Below are positions 43,580 to 54,008 of a stretch of 64,000 bases of DNA, in pieces. The stretch spans positions 930,001 to 994,000 of the forward strand of contig NZ_CP084550.1 in assembly GCF_021800405.1 (NCBI RefSeq), given 5' to 3'. Numbering within the stretch: the stretch's first letter is position 1; every line of letters begins with the position of its first letter. Origin of the DNA: Arthrobacter sp. FW306-07-I (GTDB lineage: Bacteria > Actinomycetota > Actinomycetes > Actinomycetales > Micrococcaceae). The position numbers and the translations under genes are program-made. The notes beneath the pieces are model-generated. The model was given only the letters and a program-made list of their open reading frames with translations. It was not told the DNA's origin and searched no databases.

Positions 43580-45316
43580 CTAAGAGGGCTTCAGGAGTTG
43601 GTTTTCCACGACGGCGGACCGGGACAGGGTCTTGTACCCTTCCTGCTCGAAGAGCACGGTGATCACATCGTCCTCGTGCCGCATGACCAGGCCTGGCCCC
43701 CATTCCTTGTGGACCACTGCTGACTGGAGCGGGAACGGCTCATCGCCGGCACCGGAAGCCGGTGCGCCGCCGTCGGACGCTGCGCCCTGCTGTTTCCTGC
43801 CGGCCTTCTTGTTCGCCTGCTTCTTGTCCGGCTTGCCTTCCTTCGCTGCGTCAACGGGAGCGGCGGCAGCGGCAGCGCAGCCGTCACAGTTGCCGCAGGG
43901 CTCGGGCAGGTCCTCGCCGAAGTAGCCCAGCAGGAACTGCCGGCGGCAGCCGTCCGTCTCCGCGTACGCGCGCATCATGGTGAGGCGGGACTGGTCCACC
44001 CGCTGGCGGGCTTCGGCGAGTTCGACGGCGTCACTCACCAAGGTGGGCAGCTTGGCTTTGGACGTCAGCCGGACGCCGCGCTTGCCAACACCCACCGCAC
44101 CGATCTCCTCCAGCTGGTTCACCAGGCCCGTGACGCGGCGGGGCTTGAACCCCGTCAGCTCCGCGAGGGAGGACTTTGGCGTGGCGGCGTGCGCAGCCTT
44201 AAGTGCCTTCAGCACCGCGAGGAGGGAGTCGGGGTCGGGGGAGTGGGTGCCGAAGAATTTGCGCAGCCCCAGGTCCTCAGAGCGGTAGTGCAGGACGGCG
44301 GAGGCAGGCTCGCCGTCCCTGCCTGCCCGGCCGATCTCCTGGTAGTAGGAATCCAGCGATTCCGGGATGTCGGCGTGGACCACAAAGCGGACGTTCGGTT
44401 TGTCGATACCCATCCCGAAGGCAGTGGTGGCCACCACCACGTCCAGCTTGTCGTCCAGGAACAGCTCGTGGATGTGTTCGCGGTCCCCGGCCGAACGGCC
44501 CGCGTGGTAGGCCTCGGCGCGGAGCCCCTCCTTGGCCAGCTTGGCCGCGTACTTCTCCGTGTCCTTGCGGGTGGCGGCGTACAGCAGCCCCTGTCCTTTC
44601 CTGGTCAGGTCCGCAACCTGCTCCAGCACCGCTTTGCGCTTGCCCTTGTCCTCGTGGTGCCGGACAACGTCAAGGCGGATGTTGGGCCGGTCGAAGCCGC
44701 GGACCAGGACCAGCGGGTCCTTCATCCCCAGCCTCTCCACGATCTCGTCCCGCACCGGCGGGGAAGCCGTGGCGGTCAGGGCTGCCACGGGCGGGTTACC
44801 CAGTTGCTCGCGGACATTGCCCAGGCCAAGGTAGTCCGGGCGGAAGTCATGGCCCCAGGACGAAACACAATGTGCTTCGTCCACCACGAACAGCGAAATG
44901 TCCAGGGCCTTGATCCGGTCCACAGTTGATTGTTTAGCCAGCTGCTCCGGGGCAAGGAACACGAACACGGCCTTGCCGTCCTCAACGGCGTTCCACGAAG
45001 CTTCGACGTCGGCGTCGCTGTGCGAGGAGTTGATTGCCACTGCCGCATCGGTGCCCAGGTCCTGGGACAGCCCGTCCAGCTGGTCTTCCTGTAGGGCAAT
45101 CAGCGGTGAAACCACGACGGCGGGACGTCCGGTCTGCTGGTGCAGGTGCAGTGCCGCGACCTGGTAGATCGCGGATTTCCCGTAGCCGGTGGGCATCACA
45201 GCCAGGACATCGCGGCCGTCCACGAGGGCGGCCATGCCGGTCAATTGGCCGTCCCGGAGGTGGGGGAGGGAGAAGGCTGATTCAGCAAGGGCCCGGAGGG
45301 CAGGTTTGTCGGACAT
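43580..45316 (-). CDS. recQ: RecQ-family ATP-dependent DNA helicase
   Basis: 578-residue 3'-5' helicase. Walker A is MPTGYGKS (41-48) and the DEAH box is at 146-149 ([17 protein letters not shown]). The second RecA-like domain has [15 protein letters not shown] and [10 protein letters not shown]. The zinc module is C-x17-CGNCDGC. Instead of an HRDC domain there is a Lys/Ala-rich linker and a C-terminal Tudor/SH3-like module ([20 protein letters not shown], then EQEGYKTLS) like that at the end of UvrD/PcrA. It unwinds branched DNA in recombination and repair. It may be co-transcribed with terC. Confidence 0.9.
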   Translation of the reverse strand: MSDKPALRALAESAFSLPHLRDGQLTGMAALVDGRDVLAVMPTGYGKSAIYQVAALHLHQQTGRPAVVVSPLIALQEDQLDGLSQDLGTDAAVAINSSHSDADVEASWNAVEDGKAVFVFLAPEQLAKQSTVDRIKALDISLFVVDEAHCVSSWGHDFRPDYLGLGNVREQLGNPPVAALTATASPPVRDEIVERLGMKDPLVLVRGFDRPNIRLDVVRHHEDKGKRKAVLEQVADLTRKGQGLLYAATRKDTEKYAAKLAKEGLRAEAYHAGRSAGDREHIHELFLDDKLDVVVATTAFGMGIDKPNVRFVVHADIPESLDSYYQEIGRAGRDGEPASAVLHYRSEDLGLRKFFGTHSPDPDSLLAVLKALKAAHAATPKSSLAELTGFKPRRVTGLVNQLEEIGAVGVGKRGVRLTSKAKLPTLVSDAVELAEARQRVDQSRLTMMRAYAETDGCRRQFLLGYFGEDLPEPCGNCDGCAAAAAAPVDAAKEGKPDKKQANKKAGRKQQGAASDGGAPASGAGDEPFPLQSAVVHKEWGPGLVMRHEDDVITVLFEQEGYKTLSRSAVVENQLLKPS

Positions 45317-45433
45317 GGAACGGGCTCCGCAGGCAAGAAGAGAGAGCGGCCGCTTGCTTCAGCCGTAGCAACCACCCTACGCCAGCCCCGCCCCGCCGTC
45401 GTAAATTCCCGCCAGTGGCGCCCTTCCAGTGTG

Positions 45434-45493
45434 GGCGGCCCGGACCCGCATAACCGTTGCCGGCCTTCAACGGGGATGCGGGTCCGGGCCGCC
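45434..45493 (-). terminator. Large double-stem hairpin after the aldo/keto reductase gene
   Basis: The 18-bp arms 45434-45451 and 45476-45493 are perfectly complementary (GGCGGCCCGGACCCGCAT), and an inner CCGTTG/CAACGG stem (45454-45459, 45468-45473) continues them. It lies 20 bp after the reductase stop. No U tract. Confidence 0.6.
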
Positions 45494-45513
45494 AGCAGCG
45501 GGGTCCTGGATGG

Positions 45514-46488
<975 letters not shown>

Positions 46489-46790
46489 GCCGTTCTCCTC
46501 AAGGTGGAACTTGCTTGGGAACCGGCCAGCCGGCGTTCTTGGAGGCCGGTTGGTGCAGCGAAGGCCACTATAGGCACTTCCCCTGTGAATACTCCGGTAA
46601 ACAAGAGGCTTCCTACCCCTAGACCGCTTAGGGGGCCGTGCCTAGACTGGGCGAATCCCCACCCGGGAACCGGTATCTGACCACGCCAAAGATCAGTAAG
46701 CACCAACGGGCCAGGGCTGTTTCCCCGAGGGATGTCCCACCTACCCAGATCATGGCCGTCCCACCGGACGCCTGACTATAGGAGTGATAG
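46489..46790. promoter_or_regulatory. 302-bp divergent region between aldo/keto reductase and formaldehyde dehydrogenase genes
   Basis: No gene is seen here. The notable element is CCCCTA-GACCGCT-TAGGGG (46616-46634), a perfect 6-bp inverted repeat roughly mid-region, placed where one regulator could control both genes. The plus-strand gene has AGGAG 6 bp upstream of its ATG. Confidence 0.4.
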
Positions 46791-48002
46791 ATGACAGGGA
46801 ACAAAGCCGTTGCCTACAAAGAAGCGGGCAAGGTTGAAGTAATCGACATTGACTACCCAACGTTCGAGCTCAAGGACGGGCCAGGGGTCAACCCCGCGAA
46901 CGTGGGACGCCCGGTGAACCACGGGGTGATCCTGAAAACGGTGGCCACCAACATCTGCGGCTCGGACCAGCACATGGTCCGCGGCCGCACCACGGCCCCG
47001 CCCAATCTGGTGCTCGGCCATGAAATCACTGGCGAAGTGGTGGAAGTGGGCCGGGACGTCGAGTTCATCAAGGTGGGCGACCTGTGCTCGGTGCCGTTCA
47101 ACATCGCCTGCGGCCGCTGCCGGAACTGCAAGGAACGCAAAACCGGCATCTGCCTGAACGTGAACCCTGACCGCCCGGGCAGCGCCTACGGCTACGTGGA
47201 CATGGGCGGCTGGGTGGGCGGCCAGGCCAACTACGTCCTGGTGCCCTACGCGGACTGGAACCTGCTGAAGTTCCCGGACAAGGACCGTGCCATGGAGAAA
47301 ATCATGGACCTGGCCATGCTCTCGGACATCTTCCCCACCGGGTTCCATGGTGCAACCACGGCCGGGGTGGGCGTTGGCTCCACCGTGTACATCGCCGGCG
47401 CTGGTCCAGTGGGCCTCGCAGCGGCCACCAGCGCACACCTGCTGGGCGCCGCCGTCGTGATTGTGGGCGACATGAACGAGGGTCGGCTGGCACAGGCGCG
47501 CAGCTTCGGCTGCGAAACCGTGGACCTCACCCAGGGCGAGCCGAAGGACCAGATCGAGCAGATCCTGGGCGTGCCGGAAGTCGACTGCGCCGTTGACGCG
47601 GTGGGCTTCGAAGCCCGCGGCCATGGCAAGGGCGCGCAGGAAGCACCTGCAACCGTGCTGAACACCCTGATGGACATCACGGCGGCGGGCGGTGCGCTGG
47701 GCATTCCCGGCCTGTACGTCACGGGCGATCCGGGCGGCATCGACGAGGCAGCCAAGAAGGGCTCCCTGAGCCTGAGCCTCGGCACGGGCTGGGCGAAGTC
47801 GCTGAGCTTCACCACGGGCCAGTGCCCGGTGATGAAGTACAACCGTCAGCTGATGATGGCCATCCTGAATGACAAGGTCAACATCGCCAAGAACGTCAAC
47901 GCGAAGGCGATCCCGCTGGAGGATGCACCCAGGGGCTACGCAGAGTTCGACGCCGGCGCAGCCACCAAGTACGTCCTTAATCCGAACGGCTACTTGAGCT
48001 GA
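46791..48002 (+). CDS. fdhA: Glutathione-independent formaldehyde dehydrogenase (zinc MDR family)
   Basis: 403-residue medium-chain dehydrogenase that oxidises formaldehyde to formate with tightly bound NAD. The catalytic zinc region is NICGSDQHMVRGRT and GHEITGEV, the structural zinc cluster is CGRCRNCKERKTGIC, and the nucleotide-binding motif is GAGPVGLAAA. The long segment FPTGFHGATTAGVGVGS and the insert with GKGAQEAPATVLN are typical of the Pseudomonas putida FdhA type. It is probably for detoxification. AGGAGTGATAG precedes the ATG. Confidence 0.92.
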   Translation: MTGNKAVAYKEAGKVEVIDIDYPTFELKDGPGVNPANVGRPVNHGVILKTVATNICGSDQHMVRGRTTAPPNLVLGHEITGEVVEVGRDVEFIKVGDLCSVPFNIACGRCRNCKERKTGICLNVNPDRPGSAYGYVDMGGWVGGQANYVLVPYADWNLLKFPDKDRAMEKIMDLAMLSDIFPTGFHGATTAGVGVGSTVYIAGAGPVGLAAATSAHLLGAAVVIVGDMNEGRLAQARSFGCETVDLTQGEPKDQIEQILGVPEVDCAVDAVGFEARGHGKGAQEAPATVLNTLMDITAAGGALGIPGLYVTGDPGGIDEAAKKGSLSLSLGTGWAKSLSFTTGQCPVMKYNRQLMMAILNDKVNIAKNVNAKAIPLEDAPRGYAEFDAGAATKYVLNPNGYLS

Positions 48003-48107
48003 TTCGGCGGTAGTGCCTTCAGGGAACCACCGCTTGCGGAAATAGGTGCTGCCCGTGCAGGGTTAGGCTTTGCACGGGCAGCACCACCCGCAAACAAAGG
48101 AGTTCCC

Positions 48108-48461
48108 TTGAGCGACATCACCATCCGCCACAGCCCCGAGCGCGAGCGCTTCGAGCTCCTGGACGCCGGCAACGTCATTGGCAAGGCGGCGTACAAGGAG
48201 TACGACGGCGGGGAGTCGCCGCAGCGGATTTTCTACCACACGGTGGTCAACGAGGAATACGGCGGGCAGGGACTGGCCGGCCGCCTGGCCACGGCTGCCC
48301 TGGACAGCACCGTGGAGTCGGGCATCGCCGTCGTTCCCGTGTGCCCGTTCATCAAGAAGTTCCTGGCCAAGCACCCTGAATACCGGGGCAGCGTGGCTGC
48401 GGTTACCCCGGCGCACCTGGAGTTCCTGGAGACAGCGCTCGCTGCCCGCACCCGCGGATAG
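48108..48461 (+). CDS. GNAT-type N-acetyltransferase (small YjdJ-like)
   Basis: 117-residue compact GNAT fold (PF14542 type) resembling YjdJ and plant At1g77540. The CoA-binding loop is EEYGGQGLAGRLA and a conserved Cys lies in VVPVCPFIKKFLAKHPEY. The start is TTG, supported by AAAGGAG 6 bp upstream. The substrate is unknown. Confidence 0.82.
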   Translation: MSDITIRHSPERERFELLDAGNVIGKAAYKEYDGGESPQRIFYHTVVNEEYGGQGLAGRLATAALDSTVESGIAVVPVCPFIKKFLAKHPEYRGSVAAVTPAHLEFLETALAARTRG

Positions 48462-48653
48462 CCGGATTTCGGCGCGCAAAGCCGTAATCGACGCGCATAT
48501 TCCCTGGCGCGCCCACAATTTGGTGCGCGCAGAGTAATTGGCGCGTCGACATGGATTTCGCCCGTCGCTGAGGATTCCTCTGGGTCTCAGCAAGGTGGCG
48601 CGGAACACCTGCAGGCCTTCAGGAAGCTCCCAACCTCCGGTGATTTAATCGGC

Positions 48654-48697
48654 AACGTCAGCGCGGCTCATGGCCGCGCTGACGTTGTTTGTATTTA
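48654..48697 (+). terminator. Strong hairpin between the GNAT and serine hydrolase genes
   Basis: A perfect 14-bp stem (AACGTCAGCGCGGC, 48654-48667, with 48673-48686), loop TCATG, is followed by GTTTGTATTT. It ends 24 bp before the next start codon, so it could also sit in the leader of that gene. Confidence 0.7.
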
Positions 48698-48721
48698 TCG
48701 AGGCGGGACAGGAGCCCTTGT

Positions 48722-49672
48722 ATGTCCGAGCACCCCTTGGTGCCCACACCAGGCCGCGATGCTCCGCCGCCCGCACCGCGCAAACCCAGTCCCGGCAAGC
48801 CCGGTTCCAGCAAGGCCCAGGGCAACCGACGGCTGCTGATCCTGGCGCTCATCGTGGTCCTGGTGATCGTCGGCACCATCACCCTGGCGGTGGTCCGGTC
48901 GGAACCGCGGTCGGGTGCAGTGCTCCCCACCCCGCCGGCCGTGCCCGCGGCGCCGGTGGCGGCAGCCCCGCCCTCGTTGCAGGACAGCGTGGACAACATC
49001 CTCAGTGAAGCGGACGAATACAGGATCGGGCTGGCGCTCGCCGACGTGTCCGGCGGCGCAGAACGGACATTCGGGGATCAAAGCACCTTCACGGCAGCCA
49101 GCACGGCGAAGATCCTGACCGCCGCCGCCTATTACCACCTGGTGGAGGAAGGGCAGGCCAGCCTGGACGCACCCATGGGCGACTACGACGCCGCTTTCCA
49201 GCTCAAGGCCATGGTCAATGACAGCAACAACGATTCCTGGCTGCTGCTGATGGACGCCGTGGGTTACCCGCAGCTGATCGCCTACGCGGATTCCATCGGT
49301 GTCACGTATGACCCCGAACAAAACCTCCTCACCGCCGCGGACATGGCGTTGATCCTGAAGAAGCTGTACGCGGGGGAGCTGCTGGACAAGGACAACACGG
49401 ACCAGTTGCTGAGCTACATGCAGGACACCAATGACGAAGACCTCATTCCCGCTGGTTCACGGGCGGGAGTGGACGTCCACCACAAGTACGGGGAGGTGTC
49501 CGGCGAACTGCATGACGCAGCCCTGCTCAGTTACGGCGGGTCCACATTCGCGCTGGTGATCTACACGGAGAACCCGGACGGCGTGGCGGATGATGACCAG
49601 GCGGAGGTCATCCGCGACCTGACCCGGGCGGTGGAGGACGCGCTGTTCCCGGTGGGCCTGGCCGGCAAGTAG
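48722..49672 (+). CDS. Membrane-anchored serine hydrolase (beta-lactamase/PBP-like)
   Basis: 316 residues. A Pro/Arg-rich cytosolic N-terminus (1-36) is followed by one membrane helix (37-58), an Ala/Pro linker and a class-A beta-lactamase-like domain (85-316). The nucleophile motif is S127-T-A-K130. The SDN position reads S168-N-N170 and the KTG position K255-Y-G. These variants suggest a penicillin-binding or peptidase role more than a resistance enzyme. AGGAG is about 8 bp before the ATG. The domain faces outside. Confidence 0.82.
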   Translation: MSEHPLVPTPGRDAPPPAPRKPSPGKPGSSKAQGNRRLLILALIVVLVIVGTITLAVVRSEPRSGAVLPTPPAVPAAPVAAAPPSLQDSVDNILSEADEYRIGLALADVSGGAERTFGDQSTFTAASTAKILTAAAYYHLVEEGQASLDAPMGDYDAAFQLKAMVNDSNNDSWLLLMDAVGYPQLIAYADSIGVTYDPEQNLLTAADMALILKKLYAGELLDKDNTDQLLSYMQDTNDEDLIPAGSRAGVDVHHKYGEVSGELHDAALLSYGGSTFALVIYTENPDGVADDDQAEVIRDLTRAVEDALFPVGLAGK

Positions 49673-49740
49673 CGAACGCCACACCGCGCCGGGAGGCCGC
49701 CGAGTCGTCCCCGGCGGGCGCTGTGGGCCAGACTGTTACC

Positions 49741-51102
49741 GTGAGCAACAAACCCCGGACTGCCCTGGCCGTCGCCGGCCTCAGCCTGGGTACGGCACTG
49801 AACCCGCTCAATTCGTCCATGATCGCTGTCGCCCTGGTGGTGCTGCGCGCGGACTTCGGGCTCGACGTTGCTGCCGTTACCTGGGTTATTACCTCCTTCT
49901 ACCTGGCCTCCGCCGCCGGCCAGCCGGTCATGGGCAGGCTGGCAGACCGGTTCGGCCCGCGCCGGATGTTCATGCTGGGCATGGCGCTGGTGGCTATCAC
50001 GTGTGCCCTGGCTCCGCTGGCCCCGAACTTCGCGCTGCTCTGCGTCGCGCGGGCGGTCATGGCGCTGGGCACCGCCACGGCCTATCCCAGCGCCGTGGTG
50101 ATGGTGGGGGCGCTGGCCCACGAGGCAAAGGTTGATACGGCACGTCCGCTGGGCCGGCTGCAAATGGCCAACACGTCCGCAGCCGCGGTGGGTCCGGTCG
50201 TCGGCGGCCTGCTGGTGGGCTTCGTGGGCTGGGAATCGCTGTTCCTCATCAACGTTCCGCTGGCACTGGCAGCGCTGCTGATCGTGCGGAAGGCCGCGCC
50301 ACCCGACAAGGTCCGGGAGCACGGCAGCGTGGCAGAGCTGGTGCGGGACTCGGACGTTCCCGGCATCGCTGGCTTCATCGGTGCCCTGCTGCTGGTCATG
50401 ATGGCGGCACTGAACGTGGCGCCGGACTATCGCTGGCTGATGCTGGCCGCCGGAACCGTCCTCGCGGCACTGTTTGCCTGGCGGGAGTTGCGCTTTGCCA
50501 AGCCGTTCCTGGACCTGCGGCTGCTGGGCCGGAACCGGCCTTTGATGCTGATCTACCTGGCCTTCGCCGTGTTCAGCAGCGTCTACTACTTTGTCTTCTT
50601 CGGCCTGCCCCAGCTGCTGCAGGAAGCCGGCGGCTACGATCCCGGCGTCGTGGGCCTGCTGATGTTGCCGCTGGCGGGCATGTCCGTGACCGCCACCCCG
50701 TGGGCCGTCTCCGCGATGGGAAGGTTCGGGGTCCGGCGGGTGCTGCTGGCCGGCGTCGTCCTTTTGACCGTGGTGGCGGCGCTGATGTGGCTGCTGACCG
50801 GGACACTGGCGATCCCGTTCGTGGTGGTCCTGACCGCGCTGATGGGCGTGCCCTACGGCACCGTGAGCATCGCCTCCAACCAGGGCATGTTCCTATCCAC
50901 CCGGCCCCAGGACCGCGGCGTTGCGGCCGGCATTTACCAGACCTGCCGCTACGTGGGCGCGATTACCGCCACGGTGATGATCGGCGTGTTCGCCGCCGGC
51001 GGGGTGCACCAGGAGAGTTGGATGCGAATGGTGCTGGCCATGCTGGTGCTCTGCGCCCTGACGTTCGGGATCTCCGTGTTCTGGCGGCAGCAGAAGGCGT
51101 AG
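49741..51102 (+). CDS. MFS transporter (DHA2-like)
   Basis: 453 residues, about 13-14 hydrophobic segments. N-terminal motif LNPLNSSMIAVALVVL, motif A-like GRLADRFGPRRMF, and motif C AAVGPVVGGLLVGF mark the drug:H+ antiporter branch. GTG 49741 is preceded by CAGACT with a 6-nt gap, a leaderless-type arrangement; another GTG-type start lies 6 codons upstream. No regulator is adjacent. Substrate unknown. Confidence 0.83.
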   Translation: MSNKPRTALAVAGLSLGTALNPLNSSMIAVALVVLRADFGLDVAAVTWVITSFYLASAAGQPVMGRLADRFGPRRMFMLGMALVAITCALAPLAPNFALLCVARAVMALGTATAYPSAVVMVGALAHEAKVDTARPLGRLQMANTSAAAVGPVVGGLLVGFVGWESLFLINVPLALAALLIVRKAAPPDKVREHGSVAELVRDSDVPGIAGFIGALLLVMMAALNVAPDYRWLMLAAGTVLAALFAWRELRFAKPFLDLRLLGRNRPLMLIYLAFAVFSSVYYFVFFGLPQLLQEAGGYDPGVVGLLMLPLAGMSVTATPWAVSAMGRFGVRRVLLAGVVLLTVVAALMWLLTGTLAIPFVVVLTALMGVPYGTVSIASNQGMFLSTRPQDRGVAAGIYQTCRYVGAITATVMIGVFAAGGVHQESWMRMVLAMLVLCALTFGISVFWRQQKA

Positions 51103-51167
51103 CCCCATCCCTGGGAAGGGGCCGGGGCCCCTAGGAAGCGCCCGGGGGAGGGTGCCATGCTGGGCCC

Positions 51168-51911
51168 ATGGGAAACATGATGACTCTTGGCAACGCCGAA
51201 ACCTCGGTCCAGGCGTACGTCAGTGAACCGGCCGGGACGCCCAAGGGCGGGCTGGTGGTGGTCCACGAAGTGTGGGGCCTGGTGGGGCACACCAGGGACG
51301 TGGCAGACCGTTTTGCTGCGGAAGGCTACCTGGCGGTCGCCCCGGACCTGCTGTCCGGAGCCGGGGGTGTGCCGGATCTCAGCGGGGAACTGCAGGAGGC
51401 CGCCTTTGATCCCCAACAACGCAGCAACGCCCAGCCGCGCCTGCGCAAGCACATGGCGCCCATCCGTTCCCCTGAGTACGCCAAGCACGCCGTCGCTGCG
51501 CTGCACGTGTGTTTCGACCACCTGGAAGGCGTGGCAGGACTGACCGGCCGCGTCGCCGCAACGGGCTTCTGCCTGGGCGGGACGTACACGTTCTCGCTGG
51601 CCGTTGCCGAACCCCGGTTGCGCGCAGCCGTCCCCTTCTACGGGCACGCCGAATTCAAGGACGCAGAGCTGCGCGCGATCAACTGCCCCGTCCTGGCCTT
51701 TTACGGGCAGCAGGACACAGCTCTCATGGAGGAGCTGCCCGGGCTGAAAGCACGGATGCGGGCAGCCGGGGTGGACTTCGAAGCGGTGGTGTACCCGGGC
51801 GCCGGCCACGCCTTCTTCAACGACACCAACAAATACACCTACAACGCGGAAGCCGCCGCCGACTCCTGGACCCGCACGCTCGCTTTCCTGGAGCGGAGCC
51901 TGGAGGAGTAG
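51168..51911 (+). CDS. Dienelactone hydrolase family protein
   Basis: 247-residue alpha/beta hydrolase. The catalytic Cys135 is in GFCLGG, with Asp183 (GQQDTAL), His214 (GAGHAFF) and the DLH-specific Glu34 (HEVWGL). It would open carboxymethylene-butenolide-type lactones or act on a related ester. A CATGCT hexamer lies 6 nt before the ATG and no ribosome site is seen, so the mRNA may be leaderless. Confidence 0.88.
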   Translation: MGNMMTLGNAETSVQAYVSEPAGTPKGGLVVVHEVWGLVGHTRDVADRFAAEGYLAVAPDLLSGAGGVPDLSGELQEAAFDPQQRSNAQPRLRKHMAPIRSPEYAKHAVAALHVCFDHLEGVAGLTGRVAATGFCLGGTYTFSLAVAEPRLRAAVPFYGHAEFKDAELRAINCPVLAFYGQQDTALMEELPGLKARMRAAGVDFEAVVYPGAGHAFFNDTNKYTYNAEAAADSWTRTLAFLERSLEE

Positions 51912-51977
51912 GAGCGGCGGCTGCTTGCGCTGACGCCCGGCCACGAGCCCTACCAGCAGGGTTTGCCGAAACCCGGA

Positions 51978-52417
51978 TCAGTGGCAGCAGTGTGCCTCAC
52001 GGTCGTCTTGGACCTTGTCACCTGTCTGGTGGGAGTCCTCCCGTTCCCAGCACTGCCGGCTACCGTCCGTGGTCTGCTCCCGGTAGTGCTGGCCCCTCTC
52101 GATGAGTTGCCCGTCCCGTACGAGTGTGTGCGAGTGCGTCTGGGTCCGGATGGCGGTGAGAACAGTTCCGCCGTTGGTGGCGGTCAGGGTGTCCGTGTAG
52201 TTGCTGGCGGACGAGGTGGACTGGATGCCGCTGCGGGTCGAAACCTGGTGGGTGACCGCGGTGCCCGTGCGGTAGTCCTGGTAGCTGCCGTAGACCGTGC
52301 ACTCGTTGAACTTGGTGACGTCCGCGCCGTTGCTGCCCGCGGCCTTCGCGGGGGCTGCAAAGGCCGCAGCGCCAAGGGCCAGGCGGCGCCGATGAGGGTG
52401 GTACGTTTCGTGAACAT
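51978..52417 (-). pseudogene. Frameshifted gene for a small secreted protein
   Basis: Starting at ATG 52417, with AGGA about 10 bp upstream, the frame reads MFTKRTTLIGAA and then loses sense. One frame over, the sequence continues LALGAAAFAAPAKAAGSNGAD and runs to a stop at 51978-51980. Joined, these give a normal signal peptide and a 146-residue secreted protein with KFNECTVYGSYQDYRTGTAV, a Thr/Ser-rich middle and a C-terminal REAHCCH. One base appears missing in the GCC run near 52382-52385. Either the gene is inactivated or the base was lost in sequencing. Family not recognised. Confidence 0.6.
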
Positions 52418-52658
52418 GGCAATGTGTCCTGCCGGGGTAAGGGAGCACGTGCCCTGTGCCCCGATGGTGCAGCGGAAACAGGCCCCCAGCCGCTCCTGGC
52501 CCCAACGGCCAGCCGCCCCTTAACTGTGGGTGCCGCCCGCTCCCGGCCGTAGGGCCATCGGTCCCATGAGGGAGCCGGTGCGGCTTAGGAGCGGCGGAGC
52601 CACGCCGGGCCACTCGGAGCAAAAACCTTTGGGCCGCCGTCGTACTCCTTTCAACCAG

Positions 52659-53954
52659 TCAGCCGGACTGGTTTGGGGTTGGCGTGACGCGGACCCGGGC
52701 TATCCGCAGCCGGTCCATGCTGAGGACCGTCAGGACGTAGCCGGGGATCTGGACCCTGTCGCCCGCAGTGGGGAGGCGGCCCAGGCGGTCCATCATGAAC
52801 CCGGCCACTGTCTCGTAGTGGCCCTCCGGCAGGGCAATGCCGGACGCCGCGGTGAACTCCTGGAGGATCAGGCCGCCATCAACGTCGATGGTGCCGTTGG
52901 CCATGCTGACGCGGTCCTCATGCTCTGCGCCGGTGTCGTACTCGTCGTAAATTTCGCCGACCAGTTCCTCCACCAGGTCTTCGAGCGTCACCACGCCGTC
53001 CGTGCCGCCGTATTCGTCCACCACCAGCACGATGTGCTGGTTCGTCCTGCGCATCCGGGACAGCGACGGCAGTACCCGGTTGGTCCCCGGCATGGCAAGG
53101 ATCTCCCGGACGATGTCGCGCACCGGCGCCTGGTCCTGCACTTCGCCGCCCGGCATCAAATCGCGGATGTGCACAAAGCCCAGGACGTCGTCGGGACTGC
53201 TGCCAATGACCGGGAACCGGGAATAGGGGCCGTCGCGGACCATTTTGCGGGCATCGGCGATGGTCATGGCGCCGTCGATGAAGATGACCTCCGTGCGGGG
53301 ACGCATCACCTCCTGCAGGGTCCGGTCTCCGGCACCGAACACGTCGGCCAGGATGCGCCGGCTGCTCTCTTCGAGCATTTCGTTCTCGGCCACCATGTCC
53401 CACAGTTCCTCGGAAGTGATGCCCGGCCGCTTGGCGCGTGGGTCCCCGCCGAAGAGCCGGACGGCGGCGTCGGTGGAGACGGACAGGAGCCAGATGGCGG
53501 GCCGCATGATCCTTGAAAGGCTGATGAGCGGCGGGGCCAGGACCCTGGTGAAGGCGACGGGGCTTTGCAGCGCCAGCCGTTTGGGCGCCAGTTCGCCGAG
53601 CACCAGGGACAGGTAGGCCACCAGCAGGGTCATGCCGATGAAGGACGCTGGCCCGGCCGCCGCACCCAGCCCCAGGCCTTCCAGGAGGGGGACGACGCCG
53701 GGTGCGATCGCCGAGGCGCCATAGGCTGCCGAGAAGAACCCGGACAGGGTCACTCCGATCTGGACCGTGGAGAGGAACCGGTTGGGGTTGCGGGCCAGGG
53801 CTGCTGTCCGGGCCCCGGTGTCGCCCGACTTTTCGATGCGGCGCACCTGGCTTTCGCGCAGGGACACCAGGGCCATTTCCGCCGCGGCGAACACCCCGCC
53901 CAGCAACACGAAACCGAGAACCAACGCGATATTGACCAGGGCACCGCTGTCCAT
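52659..53954 (-). CDS. Hemolysin-family (CNNM/CorC-type) membrane protein
   Basis: 431 residues: an N-terminal DUF21/CNNM membrane domain (about 1-190, four helices, with EMALVSLRESQVRRIEKSGD), paired CBS domains (about 205-335, VMRPRTEVIFIDG and VVDEYGGTDGVVTLEDLVEE) and a C-terminal CorC_HlyC domain (about 345-425). These proteins act in Mg or Co efflux; the hemolysin name is historical. The upstream fucose SDR gene ends 54 bp before its start on the same strand, without a visible terminator between. Confidence 0.88.
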   Translation of the reverse strand: MDSGALVNIALVLGFVLLGGVFAAAEMALVSLRESQVRRIEKSGDTGARTAALARNPNRFLSTVQIGVTLSGFFSAAYGASAIAPGVVPLLEGLGLGAAAGPASFIGMTLLVAYLSLVLGELAPKRLALQSPVAFTRVLAPPLISLSRIMRPAIWLLSVSTDAAVRLFGGDPRAKRPGITSEELWDMVAENEMLEESSRRILADVFGAGDRTLQEVMRPRTEVIFIDGAMTIADARKMVRDGPYSRFPVIGSSPDDVLGFVHIRDLMPGGEVQDQAPVRDIVREILAMPGTNRVLPSLSRMRRTNQHIVLVVDEYGGTDGVVTLEDLVEELVGEIYDEYDTGAEHEDRVSMANGTIDVDGGLILQEFTAASGIALPEGHYETVAGFMMDRLGRLPTAGDRVQIPGYVLTVLSMDRLRIARVRVTPTPNQSG

Positions 53955-54008
53955 GACACGACCTTACCGAGCTACGGGCCCGGTGGCGCGTGCCTGTTGC
54001 CCTGCTGC

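Noticed and set aside
41860..43662. 600-codon plus-strand open frame
   Set aside because: It is antisense to terC and the nuclease-helicase start, has Gln/His/Asp-rich composition and no family pattern, while the minus-strand proteins are clear.
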